Source: Paenibacillus polygoni (lineage in GTDB: Bacteria; Bacillota; Bacilli; Paenibacillales; Paenibacillaceae). From it: a stretch of 64,000 bases of DNA. Numbering within the stretch: position 1 is the stretch's first letter; every line of letters starts with the position of its first letter. Below the pieces are notes generated by a model that ran no database searches, was not told the DNA's origin, and saw only the letters and a list, made by a program, of their open reading frames with translations. Both the position numbers and the translations under genes were made by a program. The stretch spans positions 4,554,001 to 4,618,000 of the forward strand of contig NZ_CP127162.1 in the NCBI RefSeq assembly GCF_030263935.1. The letters are read 5' to 3'. Below, one piece after another: positions 1 through 13,187 of this stretch.

Positions 1-1505
1 AATAACTTGGAAGCTTGGCCAAAAGCGACTCCGTTATAGTAGTGTTTTAGAATCTGAGTTGCAGTATAACCTTCTTGCGCCATTCCGTTGGCTCCATACT
101 GACTCATCCCTACTCCATGTCCATAGCCGTGAGTGGTAATCGTAATCTCATCCCCGTTTGTCTTCCACGTGAATTCAGTAGAACGCAGCCCGAGCTTCTC
201 TCTTATCTCTATTCCCGTAAATACTTTCTTACCGACCTGAATCTCTTTAATCCGATTTCCTGCTGTTTTAGACAGGACCTGAATAAAAGGCTTTGCCTTC
301 TTGCCGCCAACAGATACAGGAATTGCATCGGAGGTTACATTCAGTTTATTCAGAAAATCAATTCGGGACATCGTTACACTTCCCTCATACCCTGGAGCAA
401 TCTTGGCATCCCATGGACTTTCGACACTTCGTAGATAAGGAACAGCTTGCTGCCATACATCTTCCGAATTCTCGGTATATCCGTTGCTAGTCGAGAAAAA
501 GGAGGCGGTGATCGGCTCCCCTTTATAGGTCATAATGGTATCCTTACTCTCCCTTACGGCTTGCTTCAGCTTGGCCCAATCCTTTTCTTTTCCTGCTTCT
601 TTAAAATGAGCTTCGAGCTTGCTGTAAGGAATGTATACCTGATGCTCGACCGTATCCTTTACGTCTGCGCCCTCGACCGGTATGCCGCTGTGATCTCCCG
701 CAGCCATCCGCTTGGTTACAAATGTGCGCGCGGCAATGGCCTGCGCCTTAAGTGCTTCAATGCCGAAGTCCGAAGGCATTTCGGCTGCTACGACCCCGGT
801 GACGTACTCTTCCATCGTCACCTTATCAATGGTGCCCGTTTTCGTTAGATAAACGCGTACCTCGGGTTCGGGATACACCACTGCCGGCTTTGGTGCCGGT
901 GTGGTGTCAGGGACAAGGGCAGGCGGCTCTGCAGCGATAGGATTCTTCGCGGGTGCAGCGGGAGCCGTCTGCCCTTGCACCGCCGGCGCAGGGCTCGGCG
1001 GTGGTGTTTCCTCGCGGGGCCAGGCAAGCACTGCTGGAATCAGCAGTGCCGCAATGGCTAGTCCCGCGAGGGCGGCGGCAGGGCCGGGCCGCCGGGGGCG
1101 CTGCGGTGCGGAGCCGCGGCGCCAGGAGCGGGCGGCTTTGTAGGTGCCGCCCGCTGGGTTTGGTGCATGCAGCTGAGGTGCATGCACGGGCTGGCTGTGC
1201 CCGGTAAGAGGCACAGCGGGTTCCGCAGCGGGGGAAAGCGAAGCCTCTCCCCGCTCTCGTCTTTCTTTTACACCGCCCAGCTGCTCTTTGCTGCCTACTC
1301 CATTTACTATAGTAAGAGACGTTTGTTTTACGTTTCTAACTTTTAAGATTCCTTGTTCATCCCGCTCTATTAAAATCTCCGCTGGGCCGTAGGAAGTTTC
1401 GGTTACCTCTTGCCAAGGAATGGCCACAACCTTCTTCCTTTTCATTCGGACTCTTCTATTCTTAAGCTCTTCTTTAGGTATGGAAGAACCTCGTGTTGCC
1501 TTCAT
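1..1505 (-). CDS. spoIID: Stage II sporulation protein D (SpoIID), 3'-truncated by window edge
   Basis: SpoIID is a membrane-anchored lytic transglycosylase of the DMP engulfment complex in the mother cell. The reading frame runs from an ATG at 1505, preceded by GGGAGG at 7-bp spacing, to the window edge without a stop, so the C-terminus is missing. Seen: about 140 charged, then Pro/Ala-rich residues, a hydrophobic segment near residues 145-162, a proline-rich linker, then the conserved SpoIID domain with MEEYVTGVVAAEMP, AIAARTF and near the edge GYGHGVGMSQYGANGMA. The long N-terminal part before the membrane segment is unusual compared with the Bacillus subtilis protein. It lies downstream of murA in the same orientation, as in B. 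subtilis, but a strong terminator separates them. Confidence 0.93.
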   Translation of the reverse strand, partial: MKATRGSSIPKEELKNRRVRMKRKKVVAIPWQEVTETSYGPAEILIERDEQGILKVRNVKQTSLTIVNGVGSKEQLGGVKERRERGEASLSPAAEPAVPLTGHSQPVHAPQLHAPNPAGGTYKAARSWRRGSAPQRPRRPGPAAALAGLAIAALLIPAVLAWPREETPPPSPAPAVQGQTAPAAPAKNPIAAEPPALVPDTTPAPKPAVVYPEPEVRVYLTKTGTIDKVTMEEYVTGVVAAEMPSDFGIEALKAQAIAARTFVTKRMAAGDHSGIPVEGADVKDTVEHQVYIPYSKLEAHFKEAGKEKDWAKLKQAVRESKDTIMTYKGEPITASFFSTSNGYTENSEDVWQQAVPYLRSVESPWDAKIAPGYEGSVTMSRIDFLNKLNVTSDAIPVSVGGKKAKPFIQVLSKTAGNRIKEIQVGKKVFTGIEIREKLGLRSTEFTWKTNGDEITITTHGYGHGVGMSQYGANGMAQEGYTATQILKHYYNGVAFGQASKL

Positions 1506-1939
1506 CTATATTCCTCCCAACATCTCATTTGATAGCTGCTCTAGCTCGGTAGATCAGATAGACCTTATATGACATACATATGGAGATCTCGCTTCTGATA
1601 GAACCAAATTAAGAGAATATAAATGAGAGGTTGCCTAGTATTAAGACCACACTATAGTAGTTACTAATGATGTGTAATCTCATACTTGAGGTATTATCTC
1701 TAAACTCATTAAATTCATAAGATATAAAGAATAAGATATAAAGATAGCGATGCGCCTTCTACCATCTTCTTTTAAATAGACCAAGACCATGTATTGTATA
1801 AAGGTTCTATAAAATAAAAAAAAGACTGCAGACATCCTAGTTATAAGCTAGTGTGTCTACAGTCTTCATCAAGCCTAAAAGGCTTGGTTTCTATTCTTTC
1901 TTACACAATGTTGCATCAGGTTCCAATCTATCCCTTAGC
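1506..1939. other. murA-spoIID intergenic region
   Basis: This 434-bp AT-rich gap contains the murA terminator (about 1813-1866) and must contain the spoIID promoter. A mother-cell SigE promoter is expected from B. subtilis, but I could not find a convincing match to the SigE -35/-10 pair. No open frame with a ribosome binding site is visible. Confidence 0.5.
1813..1866 (-). terminator. Rho-independent terminator of murA
   Basis: Inverted repeat GACTGCAGACA (1824-1834) with TGTCTACAGTC (1854-1864); read on the minus strand the stem is followed by an uninterrupted run of T. It sits 75 bp past the murA stop. Confidence 0.9.
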
Positions 1940-3286
1940 TTACGCTAAAGTAGGCTGAACCTTAAATCTTGCTGTTTCTGTTTCCGTTACAGCGGATTCT
2001 GTCGATTTCGCTTCACGTTTCGGCTCTTCTACCGATACACGATAGATGTCTGCTCCAAGACCGTTCAGCTTCTCTGCAAGGTGCACATAACCGCGGTCAA
2101 TATGATGAACACCGCCTACTTCTGTTGTGCCGTCAGCGATCAAACCAGCAAGAATCAAAGCAGCACCTGCACGCAAGTCCGTAGCTGTTACTTTTGCTCC
2201 GGTAAGTTTAGCTCCTCCAGTAATAATCGAAGAACGACCTTCTACTTTGATCTCTGCATTCATCAGGTTGAACTCATCCACATGCATAAATCGATTCTCG
2301 AATACCGTTTCCGTTACAACACTTGTACCTTGAGATTTGAGCAGCAATGCCATCATTTGTGATTGCATGTCTGTCGGGAATCCTGGGTAAGGAAGCGTCT
2401 TGATATCCACCGCTTTCAGAGGACCGTCAGCAATGACACGGACACCGTTCTCGTCAGGGACAATCTTCACACCCATTTCTTCCATCTTAGAGATAACAGG
2501 GCCAAGATGATCGGAAATTGCACCTTCAACATAAACGTCTCCGCCTGTAATCGCTGCAGCAGCCATATACGTGCCTGCTTCAATTCGATCTGGAATAACA
2601 GCATGTTGTACACCGTGAAGTTTTTCTACGCCTTCAATGCGAATCACGCCTGTGCCAGCACCGCGTACTTTTGCACCCATCCCATTCAGGTAGTTTGCCA
2701 GATCCACAATTTCCGGTTCTTTTGCTGCATTCTCAAGAATCGTTGTTCCTTCTGCAAGTACAGCAGCCATCATAATATTTTCCGTTGCACCAACACTCGC
2801 AACATCCAAATAAATTTTGGCTCCGCGCAATTTTCCATTTGACCTTGCTTCTATATAACCATGTCCTAGGCTGATTTCTGCACCCATTGCTTCAAACCCT
2901 TTAAGGTGTTGATCAATCGGGCGTGTACCAATCGCACATCCGCCTGGAAGAGATATTTTTGTATAACCCATACGTGTTAGCAGAGGACCCATAACCAAGA
3001 AAGACGCCCGCATTTTTGTAACCCATTCGTAAGGGGCTTCGCACGAAGTAAGATTCGTTGCGTCTACGGTGATTACTTCATTTTGGTATGTAACTTCCGC
3101 TCCTAGCGATTCCAGTACTTTGTTAATTGTCATCACATCGTCTAAAGGAGGTGCATCTGTAATAATGCTTACTCCTTCTTCCCCTAAGAGAGAGGCGGCG
3201 ATGATCGGAAGAACTGAATTTTTAGCGCCGCTGACTTTGACACTTCCGGTCAATCTCTTGCCTCCGCGGACGATAAATTTGCTCAT
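1940..3286 (-). CDS. murA: UDP-N-acetylglucosamine 1-carboxyvinyltransferase MurA
   Basis: Catalyses enolpyruvyl transfer from PEP to UDP-GlcNAc, the first committed step of peptidoglycan synthesis, in the cytoplasm. The 448-aa product has the EPSP-synthase fold signatures: [16 protein letters not shown] near residue 19 and the active-site loop [16 protein letters not shown] with the catalytic, fosfomycin-binding cysteine at residue 117. It is longer than most MurA proteins because of an acidic and basic C-terminal tail of about 30 residues ([17 protein letters not shown]). The start is ATG with GGAGGG 7 bp upstream. Position between ywzB and spoIID matches murAA of B. subtilis, so it is probably the main paralogue. 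Confidence 0.97.
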   Translation of the reverse strand: MSKFIVRGGKRLTGSVKVSGAKNSVLPIIAASLLGEEGVSIITDAPPLDDVMTINKVLESLGAEVTYQNEVITVDATNLTSCEAPYEWVTKMRASFLVMGPLLTRMGYTKISLPGGCAIGTRPIDQHLKGFEAMGAEISLGHGYIEARSNGKLRGAKIYLDVASVGATENIMMAAVLAEGTTILENAAKEPEIVDLANYLNGMGAKVRGAGTGVIRIEGVEKLHGVQHAVIPDRIEAGTYMAAAAITGGDVYVEGAISDHLGPVISKMEEMGVKIVPDENGVRVIADGPLKAVDIKTLPYPGFPTDMQSQMMALLLKSQGTSVVTETVFENRFMHVDEFNLMNAEIKVEGRSSIITGGAKLTGAKVTATDLRAGAALILAGLIADGTTEVGGVHHIDRGYVHLAEKLNGLGADIYRVSVEEPKREAKSTESAVTETETARFKVQPTLA

Positions 3287-3777
3287 CTTGTTTCCCTCCG
3301 CGCGTTATTTTTCTTTTTCTGCTTACGAGTGGAGTTTCCTCTTTCACTTGTCGTCCGATCCCGTCGGAAAATTCGACATCATTATTAAACATTCGTCAAG
3401 ATGTCGTATTTCAGAAAAGAATAGTTTGCACTTTTCATTTTTTAAATTCGTTAGTGATTGAAGACATGATTTCCATCATATAAGACCATTTCTATTCGAA
3501 ATCATTTGAAACTGTGATTAAAAACAAAGAAATAGCAGTCATTCCGCTAATCCCCTAACTTACATCATAACATTAAAAGTTCATGGGAGACAAGCGATTT
3601 TTCATTTTACATTGTTTTTTACCATTCCATACGAATCAACGTAAGAAACGACCGACATTGCATTGTTATCAAATGAATATCTTTAATTCCATTGTTCACA
3701 TAAAAACATAATGTTATTCGACAAAAGCTGTCTTAAGGTATTCTGGCCTAAGAGTGATATAACCAGCCTGGAAAGCT
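3287..3777. other. ywzB-murA intergenic region
   Basis: A 491-bp AT-rich stretch. In B. subtilis ywmB occupies this place; no ywmB-like frame or remnant is visible here. It should carry the murA promoter; a TTGACG motif occurs near 3410 (minus strand) but without a good -10 partner. I see nothing else in it. Confidence 0.5.
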
Positions 3778-4035
3778 TTAAAACAGATATTTAAGCATTT
3801 GTGTCCATGAGAGATATTCGAGCACGAAATTAGACACAAAATGTCCCAGCACAATCGCTAAAAGCAATTGCAGCATTCTAGCTTGCGCACTCTTTGGATG
3901 TTTAACAATCAAGTCGAGTTTCAAGTGCTGTAAGGACCACCATGCGATCGCAATACAGGAAAGTGAGATAATCATAGCTACAAGACTATTTGTGCTAATG
4001 GCCTGATTAACTTGATCATTCAACAGTTGATCCAT
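3778..4035 (-). CDS. ywzB: YwzB-like DUF1146 family membrane protein
   Basis: An 85-aa protein with two hydrophobic segments, about residues 16-34 (NSLVAMIISLSCIAIAWWS) and 53-72, joined by a basic loop containing KLDLIVKHPKSAQARML. This matches the DUF1146/YwzB family of small two-helix membrane proteins found directly downstream of the ATP synthase operon in Bacillales. The function is unknown. The start ATG has GGAGG 8 bp upstream. It is separated from atpC by the operon terminator and 230 bp, so it is probably transcribed separately. Confidence 0.85.
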   Translation of the reverse strand: MDQLLNDQVNQAISTNSLVAMIISLSCIAIAWWSLQHLKLDLIVKHPKSAQARMLQLLLAIVLGHFVSNFVLEYLSWTQMLKYLF

Positions 4036-4230
4036 GTCCAGCCTCCGTCTTTCTTTGTTAATGATTTATTTCACATACTGTGAAATCATATTCGGAACAG
4101 TGTTTATTGTCAACCAATCTTACAACATTGGAACCCACAAACCTTAATTTAACTCTGAATTGTTATACTTTTGACAAAAAACATGTCTAATCCGTATTCT
4201 TTCTGTCATTTCCTCGGAAATAATCTCGAA

Positions 4231-4266
4231 AACAAAAAGAACCTGACGAATGGTCAGGTTCTTTGT
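4231..4266 (-). terminator. Terminator of the atp operon
   Basis: Perfect 10-bp stem AGAACCTGAC (4238-4247) and GTCAGGTTCT (4253-4262), followed on the minus strand by TTTTTGTTTT. It begins a few bases after the atpC stop. Confidence 0.93.
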
Positions 4267-4267
4267 T

Positions 4268-4675
4268 CTATAGGTTGCCGGATACTTTAAGTCGGTTCAT
4301 TGCTTTTTGTAATGCAATTTCAGCACGACGGTGATCGTATTGATCTCTGTTTCCGCTAGATGTTAAACGAGTTTCTGCACGCTCAAGAGCAGCTTTCGCA
4401 CGAATTACATCAATCTCAGAAGCGAGTTCAGCACTCTCAGCCAAAATGACTACCTTCTCTTTGCGAACCTCTACAAAACCGCCTGCAACAGCGATTTTCA
4501 GTTCCTTTCCATCCGTTTTAATGGACACAGGTGCAATTTGCAAGGGAGTTACGAAGGGAACGTGACCAGGAAGGATTCCCAGTTCACCTTCCACTCCGCG
4601 TACAACCAGGCTATTTACCTGTTCAGAGAAGATGAGTCGCTCCGGAGTTACAATTTCCAATAAAAAGGTACTCAT
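4268..4675 (-). CDS. atpC: F1Fo ATP synthase subunit epsilon
   Basis: Epsilon is the rotor-stalk subunit of F1 that couples to gamma and inhibits ATP hydrolysis. The 135-aa product starts MSTFLLEIVTPERLIF and has the N-terminal beta-sandwich (GILPGHVPFVTPL) and the C-terminal two-helix domain (ALERAETRLTSS). An upstream in-frame ATG at 4681 abuts the Shine-Dalgarno AGGAGGG, so the ATG at 4675, 7 bp from it, is the likely start. It is the last gene of the atp operon, 74 bp after atpD and followed at once by a terminator. Confidence 0.96.
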   Translation of the reverse strand: MSTFLLEIVTPERLIFSEQVNSLVVRGVEGELGILPGHVPFVTPLQIAPVSIKTDGKELKIAVAGGFVEVRKEKVVILAESAELASEIDVIRAKAALERAETRLTSSGNRDQYDHRRAEIALQKAMNRLKVSGNL

Positions 4676-4749
4676 TGTCATCCCTCCTGAACTCTATCCG
4701 AAGGATAGTTCAACTCATCTTTGGGTCATTAATCCTAAGGATTAATGGA

Positions 4750-6195
<1,446 letters not shown>

Positions 6196-6259
6196 TCATC
6201 ATTCATCATAAATGTGAAAGAGCATTATTCTGAAAGCTTCATTGTTTATCCGTACTTGA

Positions 6260-7126
6260 TTAAGATTGCGCGTTTGCACCAGCCACAATTTCTGTGATTT
6301 CCTGTGTAATCGCAGCTTGACGTGCTCTGTTATAAGTAAGCGACAATTCGCCAATAAGCTTCGATGCATTTTTCGTTGCACTGCCCATCGCTGTCATTTT
6401 CGCTCCAAGTTCACTTGCTTTACCGTTCAGAAGTGCACCATAGATCAAAGTCTCGGCGTAGCGAGGCAAAAGAGCTTCTAGTACTGCTTCAGGTGAAGGT
6501 TCATACTCATATTGAGCAGAAGCTTCGGTCTGCTTCTTCTCCGGTTTTTCCATTGGAAGAAGTTTTTCAACCGTAGGAATTTGGGTAATTGCATTTACAA
6601 ACTGGCTGTAACAGATATAGATCTCATCATACTTTCCTGCTTCAAATCCAGAAACGGTTTCGTTCGCAATGGATTTAATATCAGCAAAGGTTGGGGAGTC
6701 AGACAAATCTGTGACATCCATACCAATCGGTTGCTCACGGCGTCTGAAGAAATCACGGCCCTTCCGTCCAATTACAAACAGAACATATTCGTCTTTAGAG
6801 GTATGGCGTTCCTTTAGAGTCAGGGATACCTGACGAAGAACGTTGGCATTGTATCCACCTGCAAGACCACGGTCTGAAGTAATTACAAGATAAGCTGTCT
6901 TTTTGACAGGACGAGTCACCAGCATGGGATGGGTAACCTCTGTAGAAGAGGATGCAATGCTTGTTACCACTTCCTTCAACTTCTCGGAATATGGTTTTGC
7001 AGCTTCTGCTTTCTCCTGCGCTTTTCTTAGCTTGGAGGCAGCAACCATCTCCATTGCCTTGGTAATTTGCTTCGTGCTCTGAACACTTTTGATTTGACGC
7101 TTGATTTCGCGCATACCTTTTGCCAT
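6260..7126 (-). CDS. atpG: F1Fo ATP synthase subunit gamma
   Basis: Central shaft of the F1 motor, 288 aa. The N-terminal coiled coil [21 protein letters not shown] and the C-terminal helix with [32 protein letters not shown] are both diagnostic. The start ATG is preceded by AAGGTGG 7 bp upstream. Upstream, between atpA and atpG, is an unusual 221-bp spacer with a hairpin and three palindrome-bearing repeats (see those entries), which could affect the relative expression of the downstream genes. Confidence 0.97.
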   Translation of the reverse strand: MAKGMREIKRQIKSVQSTKQITKAMEMVAASKLRKAQEKAEAAKPYSEKLKEVVTSIASSSTEVTHPMLVTRPVKKTAYLVITSDRGLAGGYNANVLRQVSLTLKERHTSKDEYVLFVIGRKGRDFFRRREQPIGMDVTDLSDSPTFADIKSIANETVSGFEAGKYDEIYICYSQFVNAITQIPTVEKLLPMEKPEKKQTEASAQYEYEPSPEAVLEALLPRYAETLIYGALLNGKASELGAKMTAMGSATKNASKLIGELSLTYNRARQAAITQEITEIVAGANAQS

Positions 7127-7138
7127 GTTTTCACCACC

Positions 7139-7266
7139 TTAAAGTTTTGACGAAGTCAAAACTAACTTCGAGAGCATTTACTTAAAGTTTTGACGAAGTC
7201 AAAACGATCTTCGAGAGCGTTACTTAAGTTTTGACGAAGTCAAAACGATCTTCGTAAGCATTTACT
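7139..7266. repeat. Three tandem 42-43-bp palindrome-bearing repeats in the atpA-atpG spacer
   Basis: Units begin at 7140, 7183 and 7225. Each starts TAA(A)GTTTTGACGAAGTCAAAAC, whose core TTTTGAC-GAA-GTCAAAA is a perfect palindrome apart from the 3-base centre, followed by a CTTCG(A/T)(A)GAGC-type segment and TTTACT. They stand directly before the atpG ribosome binding site inside the atp operon. Each unit would form a hairpin in mRNA and could also be a protein site. I know no function for them. Confidence 0.9.
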
Positions 7267-7273
7267 TCATATA

Positions 7274-7320
7274 AGAAAGAGGGACTGCGGCGTACGTTGT
7301 GTTCGCGCAGCCCTTCTTTG
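7274..7320 (-). promoter_or_regulatory. Intercistronic hairpin between atpA and atpG
   Basis: Long imperfect inverted repeat: GAAAGAGGGACTGCG (7275-7289) against CGCAGCCCTTCTTTG (7306-7320). On the minus strand it lies 28 bp after the atpA stop and is followed by TTTCTTAT, so it could be a partial terminator or an mRNA-stability hairpin that lowers or protects the downstream part of the operon transcript. Confidence 0.6.
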
Positions 7321-7347
7321 GTTCTTTGATATGGAATACGATGCGGC

Positions 7348-8871
<1,524 letters not shown>

Positions 8872-8881
8872 TCACCCCTCA

Positions 8882-9430
8882 CTACTTTACTCGTCTTGTA
8901 AAAGACTGTTCTAGACGTTTCAGCTGGCCTGCCAGACTTCCGTCATAAATTGTATCGCCGATGGCAACTTTAAGTCCGCCAATCAAGCTTTTATCAATCA
9001 CATTTTCAATGCGAACTTGTTTACCAACTCGAGTACTAAAATCTTTCGCAACTGCATCTTTCTCTTCCTGGCTAAGCTCATATGTCGAATACACACGCGC
9101 ATTAACCATTCCAAGTGAATCTGATTCGAATTTAACATAACTTTCCACGACGGATTCCAGTACATGGATTCGGTTACGTTCGATAAGCAGTTTAATTGTA
9201 TTTAAGACTGGCTCAGATACTTTGCCTTGCAGACTGCTGTCTACAACACTCAGTTTCGAAGCAACACTGACGTTTGGAGAAGAGATAAATTTAACGATGT
9301 CGCGATCTCCTGTAATAGAGGTTGCAACCGCGTGAAGCTCGGCTTCGACTTCCAGTACGGATTGATTTTTGATCGCCACTTCAAACAACGCTTTTGCATA
9401 TCTCTTGGCGACTACCGAATCCCTACTCAT
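8882..9430 (-). CDS. atpH: F1Fo ATP synthase subunit delta
   Basis: Peripheral-stalk subunit linking the alpha/beta hexamer to subunit b, 182 aa. The N-terminus MSRDSVVAKRYAKALFEVA and the C-terminal domain with KVAIGDTIYDGSLAGQLKRLEQ (IGG-KV...D-SI-G-L pattern) identify it. The ATG follows AGGAGG at 7 bp and overlaps the atpF stop by 4 bp (ATGA), which implies translational coupling with subunit b. Confidence 0.96.
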   Translation of the reverse strand: MSRDSVVAKRYAKALFEVAIKNQSVLEVEAELHAVATSITGDRDIVKFISSPNVSVASKLSVVDSSLQGKVSEPVLNTIKLLIERNRIHVLESVVESYVKFESDSLGMVNARVYSTYELSQEEKDAVAKDFSTRVGKQVRIENVIDKSLIGGLKVAIGDTIYDGSLAGQLKRLEQSFTRRVK

Positions 9431-9915
9431 GGTCTGCCTCCTACTTCATTCAGATACTTTTCAACAAGCTCTTCCTGAACGTTGTCTTGCTTAACTTCTT
9501 TATCCAAAATCTTAGATGCGATCTGTACAGATACCGCTCCAAGTTCACTGCGGAGGGATTCAACCGCTTTATTCTTCTCACTCTCAATCGCACGAACAGC
9601 TTCCAGTTTCAGACGCTCTGCTTCTTGTTTTGCTTCATTCAGCATTTGCTCTGTTTGGTTTACACTAGTTTTGCGAGATTGTTCAATAATACTTTGAGCT
9701 TCATTACGCGCTTCTTGCAAAGCTGCTTTTTGCTCTTCTACATATTGGGTAGCCTGTTCACGAGTTTGTTTTGCTTCATTAAGCTGGGAAGCAACTAACT
9801 CACGACGCTGCTCCATAATAGCGAACAATTTGTTAAATGCATACTTGGACAAAAGCCAATAAAGGATCAAGAACGCAACAATGGTAATAGCAATGTTTTC
9901 CCATAAAATGTGCAC
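9427..9915 (-). CDS. atpF: F1Fo ATP synthase subunit b
   Basis: Stator subunit, 162 aa. One N-terminal membrane helix (IAITIVAFLILYWLLSKYAF) is followed by a long charged alpha-helical, coiled-coil-like region rich in Glu, Lys, Gln and Ala. The start is GTG at 9915 with AAAGGAG 8 bp upstream, giving the expected short N-terminus before the helix. It lies 91 bp after atpE and overlaps atpH by 4 bp. Confidence 0.96.
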   Translation of the reverse strand: MHILWENIAITIVAFLILYWLLSKYAFNKLFAIMEQRRELVASQLNEAKQTREQATQYVEEQKAALQEARNEAQSIIEQSRKTSVNQTEQMLNEAKQEAERLKLEAVRAIESEKNKAVESLRSELGAVSVQIASKILDKEVKQDNVQEELVEKYLNEVGGRP

Positions 9916-10006
9916 TCACGTCACTCCTTTCCGTTCATTCCTGTATCGTAACAAAAACGAAGGCGCGGATGGCATCGCCCTCCCCGCCAAACCGTTACTT
10001 CTGATA

Positions 10007-10234
<228 letters not shown>

Positions 10235-10332
10235 TCAAAATATATATACAATTTTTGGTTAAACTTACGAATATAATAATCTCCTTGCTGGCTTACAAAC
10301 CGCTCCGGAGTTACTATTGTTGCCAGTTAAAA

Positions 10333-11100
<768 letters not shown>

Positions 11101-11126
11101 TTATTCACCCCTTTCCCATAATAATG

Positions 11127-11504
11127 TCATTTGCCTTCTTTAGCGTTCACAAAAATACTTACGGGAACCGCCAAAACCTGTACTAAGAAAAGTCCTATCA
11201 CAGTAAAACTTATAGATATCTGATCAAACTTCACAGCCAGCATGATCGCCAGAAGAGAGATACTTAACCGTGACAAAAAGCCAAAATTCACTCGTTTGCC
11301 TCCGCTTGTTGCTGCACTCTCTGAAACTTGATGAATTTTGATATGCAGATATCTAAAGTTAAACAACCCTGCTGCAAGACCAATAATAAGGCCTAAAAAC
11401 AAAGGACGTTGTTCAGGGAATATCACCCATAAGAGAAGGGATCCCGATAAAAGGAAAAACGTTGCCCTTGTAACAGCATTTACAATGGAAGACAAATCAT
11501 TCAT
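11127..11504 (-). CDS. atpI: ATP synthase subunit I (AtpI)
   Basis: A small membrane protein of about 125 aa that in other bacteria assists c-ring assembly or Mg2+ supply for the synthase. Four hydrophobic segments are visible, with a basic loop between the second and third (RYLHIKIHQVSESAATSGGKR). I prefer the ATG at 11504 (MNDLSSIVNAVTR), behind TGGGGGAAC, over an upstream in-frame ATG at 11540; the chosen start overlaps the preceding gene by 8 bp. It is 32 bp before atpB. Confidence 0.88.
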   Translation of the reverse strand: MNDLSSIVNAVTRATFFLLSGSLLLWVIFPEQRPLFLGLIIGLAAGLFNFRYLHIKIHQVSESAATSGGKRVNFGFLSRLSISLLAIMLAVKFDQISISFTVIGLFLVQVLAVPVSIFVNAKEGK

Positions 11505-11718
11505 TTTGTTCCCCCAAAAACTTCTTAATAAAAACGGCAATATTCAGAACACCTAGAACAAGACCTGATAGACAGCCAATAGCAATCCAGAAACTCGGTC
11601 CATCCACAGCATTCATGAGCCACTTTCCTATAAAGTATCCGATCGTTATGTAAGCAGCCAGCAGGATGCCTGAACCACCGATACTCAAAGCAATCAACCA
11701 CGGTTTATCCTGATTCAT
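11497..11718 (-). CDS. atpZ: AtpZ/AtpI family small membrane protein
   Basis: A 73-aa protein with two membrane helices (about residues 7-30 and 43-65) and the motif GYFIGKWLMNAVDGPSFWIAIG, characteristic of the AtpZ (F0F1-ATPase subunit) family that heads many Firmicute and Paenibacillus atp operons. The proposed role is in Ca2+/Mg2+ supply or assembly together with AtpI. It is the first gene of the operon. The ribosome binding site before the ATG is weak (TAGGGATGGG). Confidence 0.85.
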   Translation of the reverse strand: MNQDKPWLIALSIGGSGILLAAYITIGYFIGKWLMNAVDGPSFWIAIGCLSGLVLGVLNIAVFIKKFLGEQNE

Positions 11719-11834
11719 TTAGACACAACCCATCCCTAGAAAGCGCTGTATATGGAAAATGAGTTAATAATTCTTTTCCCGCGGAGATCGAGAGAAAAAG
11801 ATGAAAAATGTGTCAAGTTTGTCCAATCCCAATT

Positions 11835-11864
11835 ATCTTACTGAATGGTTAAAGCGTTTGTCAA
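11835..11864 (-). promoter_or_regulatory. Predicted SigA promoter of the atp operon
   Basis: Minus-strand TTGACA (11859-11864), 18-bp spacer, TAAGAT (11835-11840), 117 bp upstream of the first atp gene. Upstream of it (11949-11965) is a 17-bp palindrome GTACAGT-TTA-ACTGTAC. No strong terminator follows wecB, so some read-through from upp-wecB into atp is possible. Confidence 0.65.
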
Positions 11865-12000
11865 TCGGTAGAACAACCTGTTCTGGCTGTAAGAAACGTT
11901 GAAAAATCCTGAAAGAAAATCAGAAAATCTTTCAAACCCTTATAAACCGTACAGTTTAACTGTACACTCTACTGTCTACACTAGATATTAAAAGGTTGAA

Positions 12001-13155
12001 TTATTTTTTGAACTTTCTGTGAAAAGTCTCGGGACGCTCTTCTTTTTTACCGAAATAGTGCAAAATCGCACTGACAATACGCTCAGAAGCATGTCCATCT
12101 CCGTAAGGATTCGCTGCTTCGCTCATAGAAGCATACAGCTCTGAGTCTGTTAATAATGCTTTTGTTCTTGCATATACATTTTCCTCTTCTGTACCAACCA
12201 GTTCCAGTGTTCCTGCCTCAATCCCCTCTGGTCTTTCCGTTGTATCACGAAGAACAAGAACAGGCACTCCGAATGAAGGAGCTTCTTCCTGCATACCACC
12301 GGAATCCGTTAAGATTAGATGTGTGTGTGGATAAATGTTATGGAAATCCACTACATCCAGCGGATCAATCAGTTTAATACGCGGATGGTTTCCAAGCAGC
12401 TCATAAGCTGGTTCTTTAACGGCTGGGCTTGGATGTACAGGATACACAATGGCAATATCCTCGAATTCATCTGCAATGCGTTTTACCGCCTTAAATATAT
12501 TTCGATGCGGTTCACCTTGTGATTCTCTGCGATGCGCCGTCATCAAAATCAATCTTTTTCCCTTAGCAAACTCCAGCACTGGGTGGTTGTAATCTTCGCG
12601 CACAGTATATTGAAACACATCAGTAACCGTATTGCCTGTGACAAATACACTTGATTCTGATTTATTTTCACGCAGTAAATTGCCTCCAGACATATCTGTT
12701 GGAGCAAAGTGTAAATCTGCCAAAACCCCTGTGAGTTGTCTATTCATTTCTTCTGGGTAAGGAGAGAGTTTATTCCACGTACGAAGACCCGCTTCTACAT
12801 GACCTACCTTGATCTGCTGTAAGAAGGCCGCATAACTCGCCAGGAACGTAGTGAGGGTATCTCCATGAACCAGAACGATGTCAGGCTTCGCTTCCCGCAG
12901 AACGGGTTCAAGACCTTCCAGTACGCGAACGGTAACTTCATTCAGGGTCTGGCGCTCTTTCATGACATCCAGATCGTAATCCGGTGTAATGTTAAAAACT
13001 TCAAGTACTTGGTCCAGCATCTGACGATGCTGGGCCGTTACACATACAATGGATTCGATATCTTCGGAGTGACGTTCGAGCTCCAAAATGAGTGGAGCCA
13101 TCTTAATTGCTTCAGGGCGCACTCCGAATACCGTCATTACTTTAATTTTAGACAT
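12001..13155 (-). CDS. wecB: UDP-N-acetylglucosamine 2-epimerase (non-hydrolysing)
   Basis: Interconverts UDP-GlcNAc and UDP-ManNAc in the cytoplasm, feeding teichoic-acid linkage units or other surface polymers. The 384-aa product has the GT-B-like family motifs VFGVRPEAIKMAPLI at the N-terminus, GHVEAGLRT, TAHRRES and LTDSGGMQEEAPSFGVPVLVLRDTTERPEG (start of that motif around residue 260). The start at ATG 13155 is chosen because AAGGGG lies 10 bp upstream; an ATG 21 bp further up has no such site. It is 32 bp downstream of upp and probably co-transcribed with it. This gene is called mnaA in Bacillus. Confidence 0.94.
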   Translation of the reverse strand: MSKIKVMTVFGVRPEAIKMAPLILELERHSEDIESIVCVTAQHRQMLDQVLEVFNITPDYDLDVMKERQTLNEVTVRVLEGLEPVLREAKPDIVLVHGDTLTTFLASYAAFLQQIKVGHVEAGLRTWNKLSPYPEEMNRQLTGVLADLHFAPTDMSGGNLLRENKSESSVFVTGNTVTDVFQYTVREDYNHPVLEFAKGKRLILMTAHRRESQGEPHRNIFKAVKRIADEFEDIAIVYPVHPSPAVKEPAYELLGNHPRIKLIDPLDVVDFHNIYPHTHLILTDSGGMQEEAPSFGVPVLVLRDTTERPEGIEAGTLELVGTEEENVYARTKALLTDSELYASMSEAANPYGDGHASERIVSAILHYFGKKEERPETFHRKFKK

Positions 13156-13187
13156 TGCTCTAGAGCCCCTTTTCATCCCAATTTTCC

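Noticed and set aside
901..1207. Plus-strand open frames in the GC-rich spoIID segment
   Set aside because: They are shadows of the continuous minus-strand spoIID frame, which carries recognisable SpoIID motifs and runs through the whole segment.
7139..7266. CRISPR array
   Set aside because: Only three units, contiguous without variable spacers, inside an operon; no cas genes in the window.
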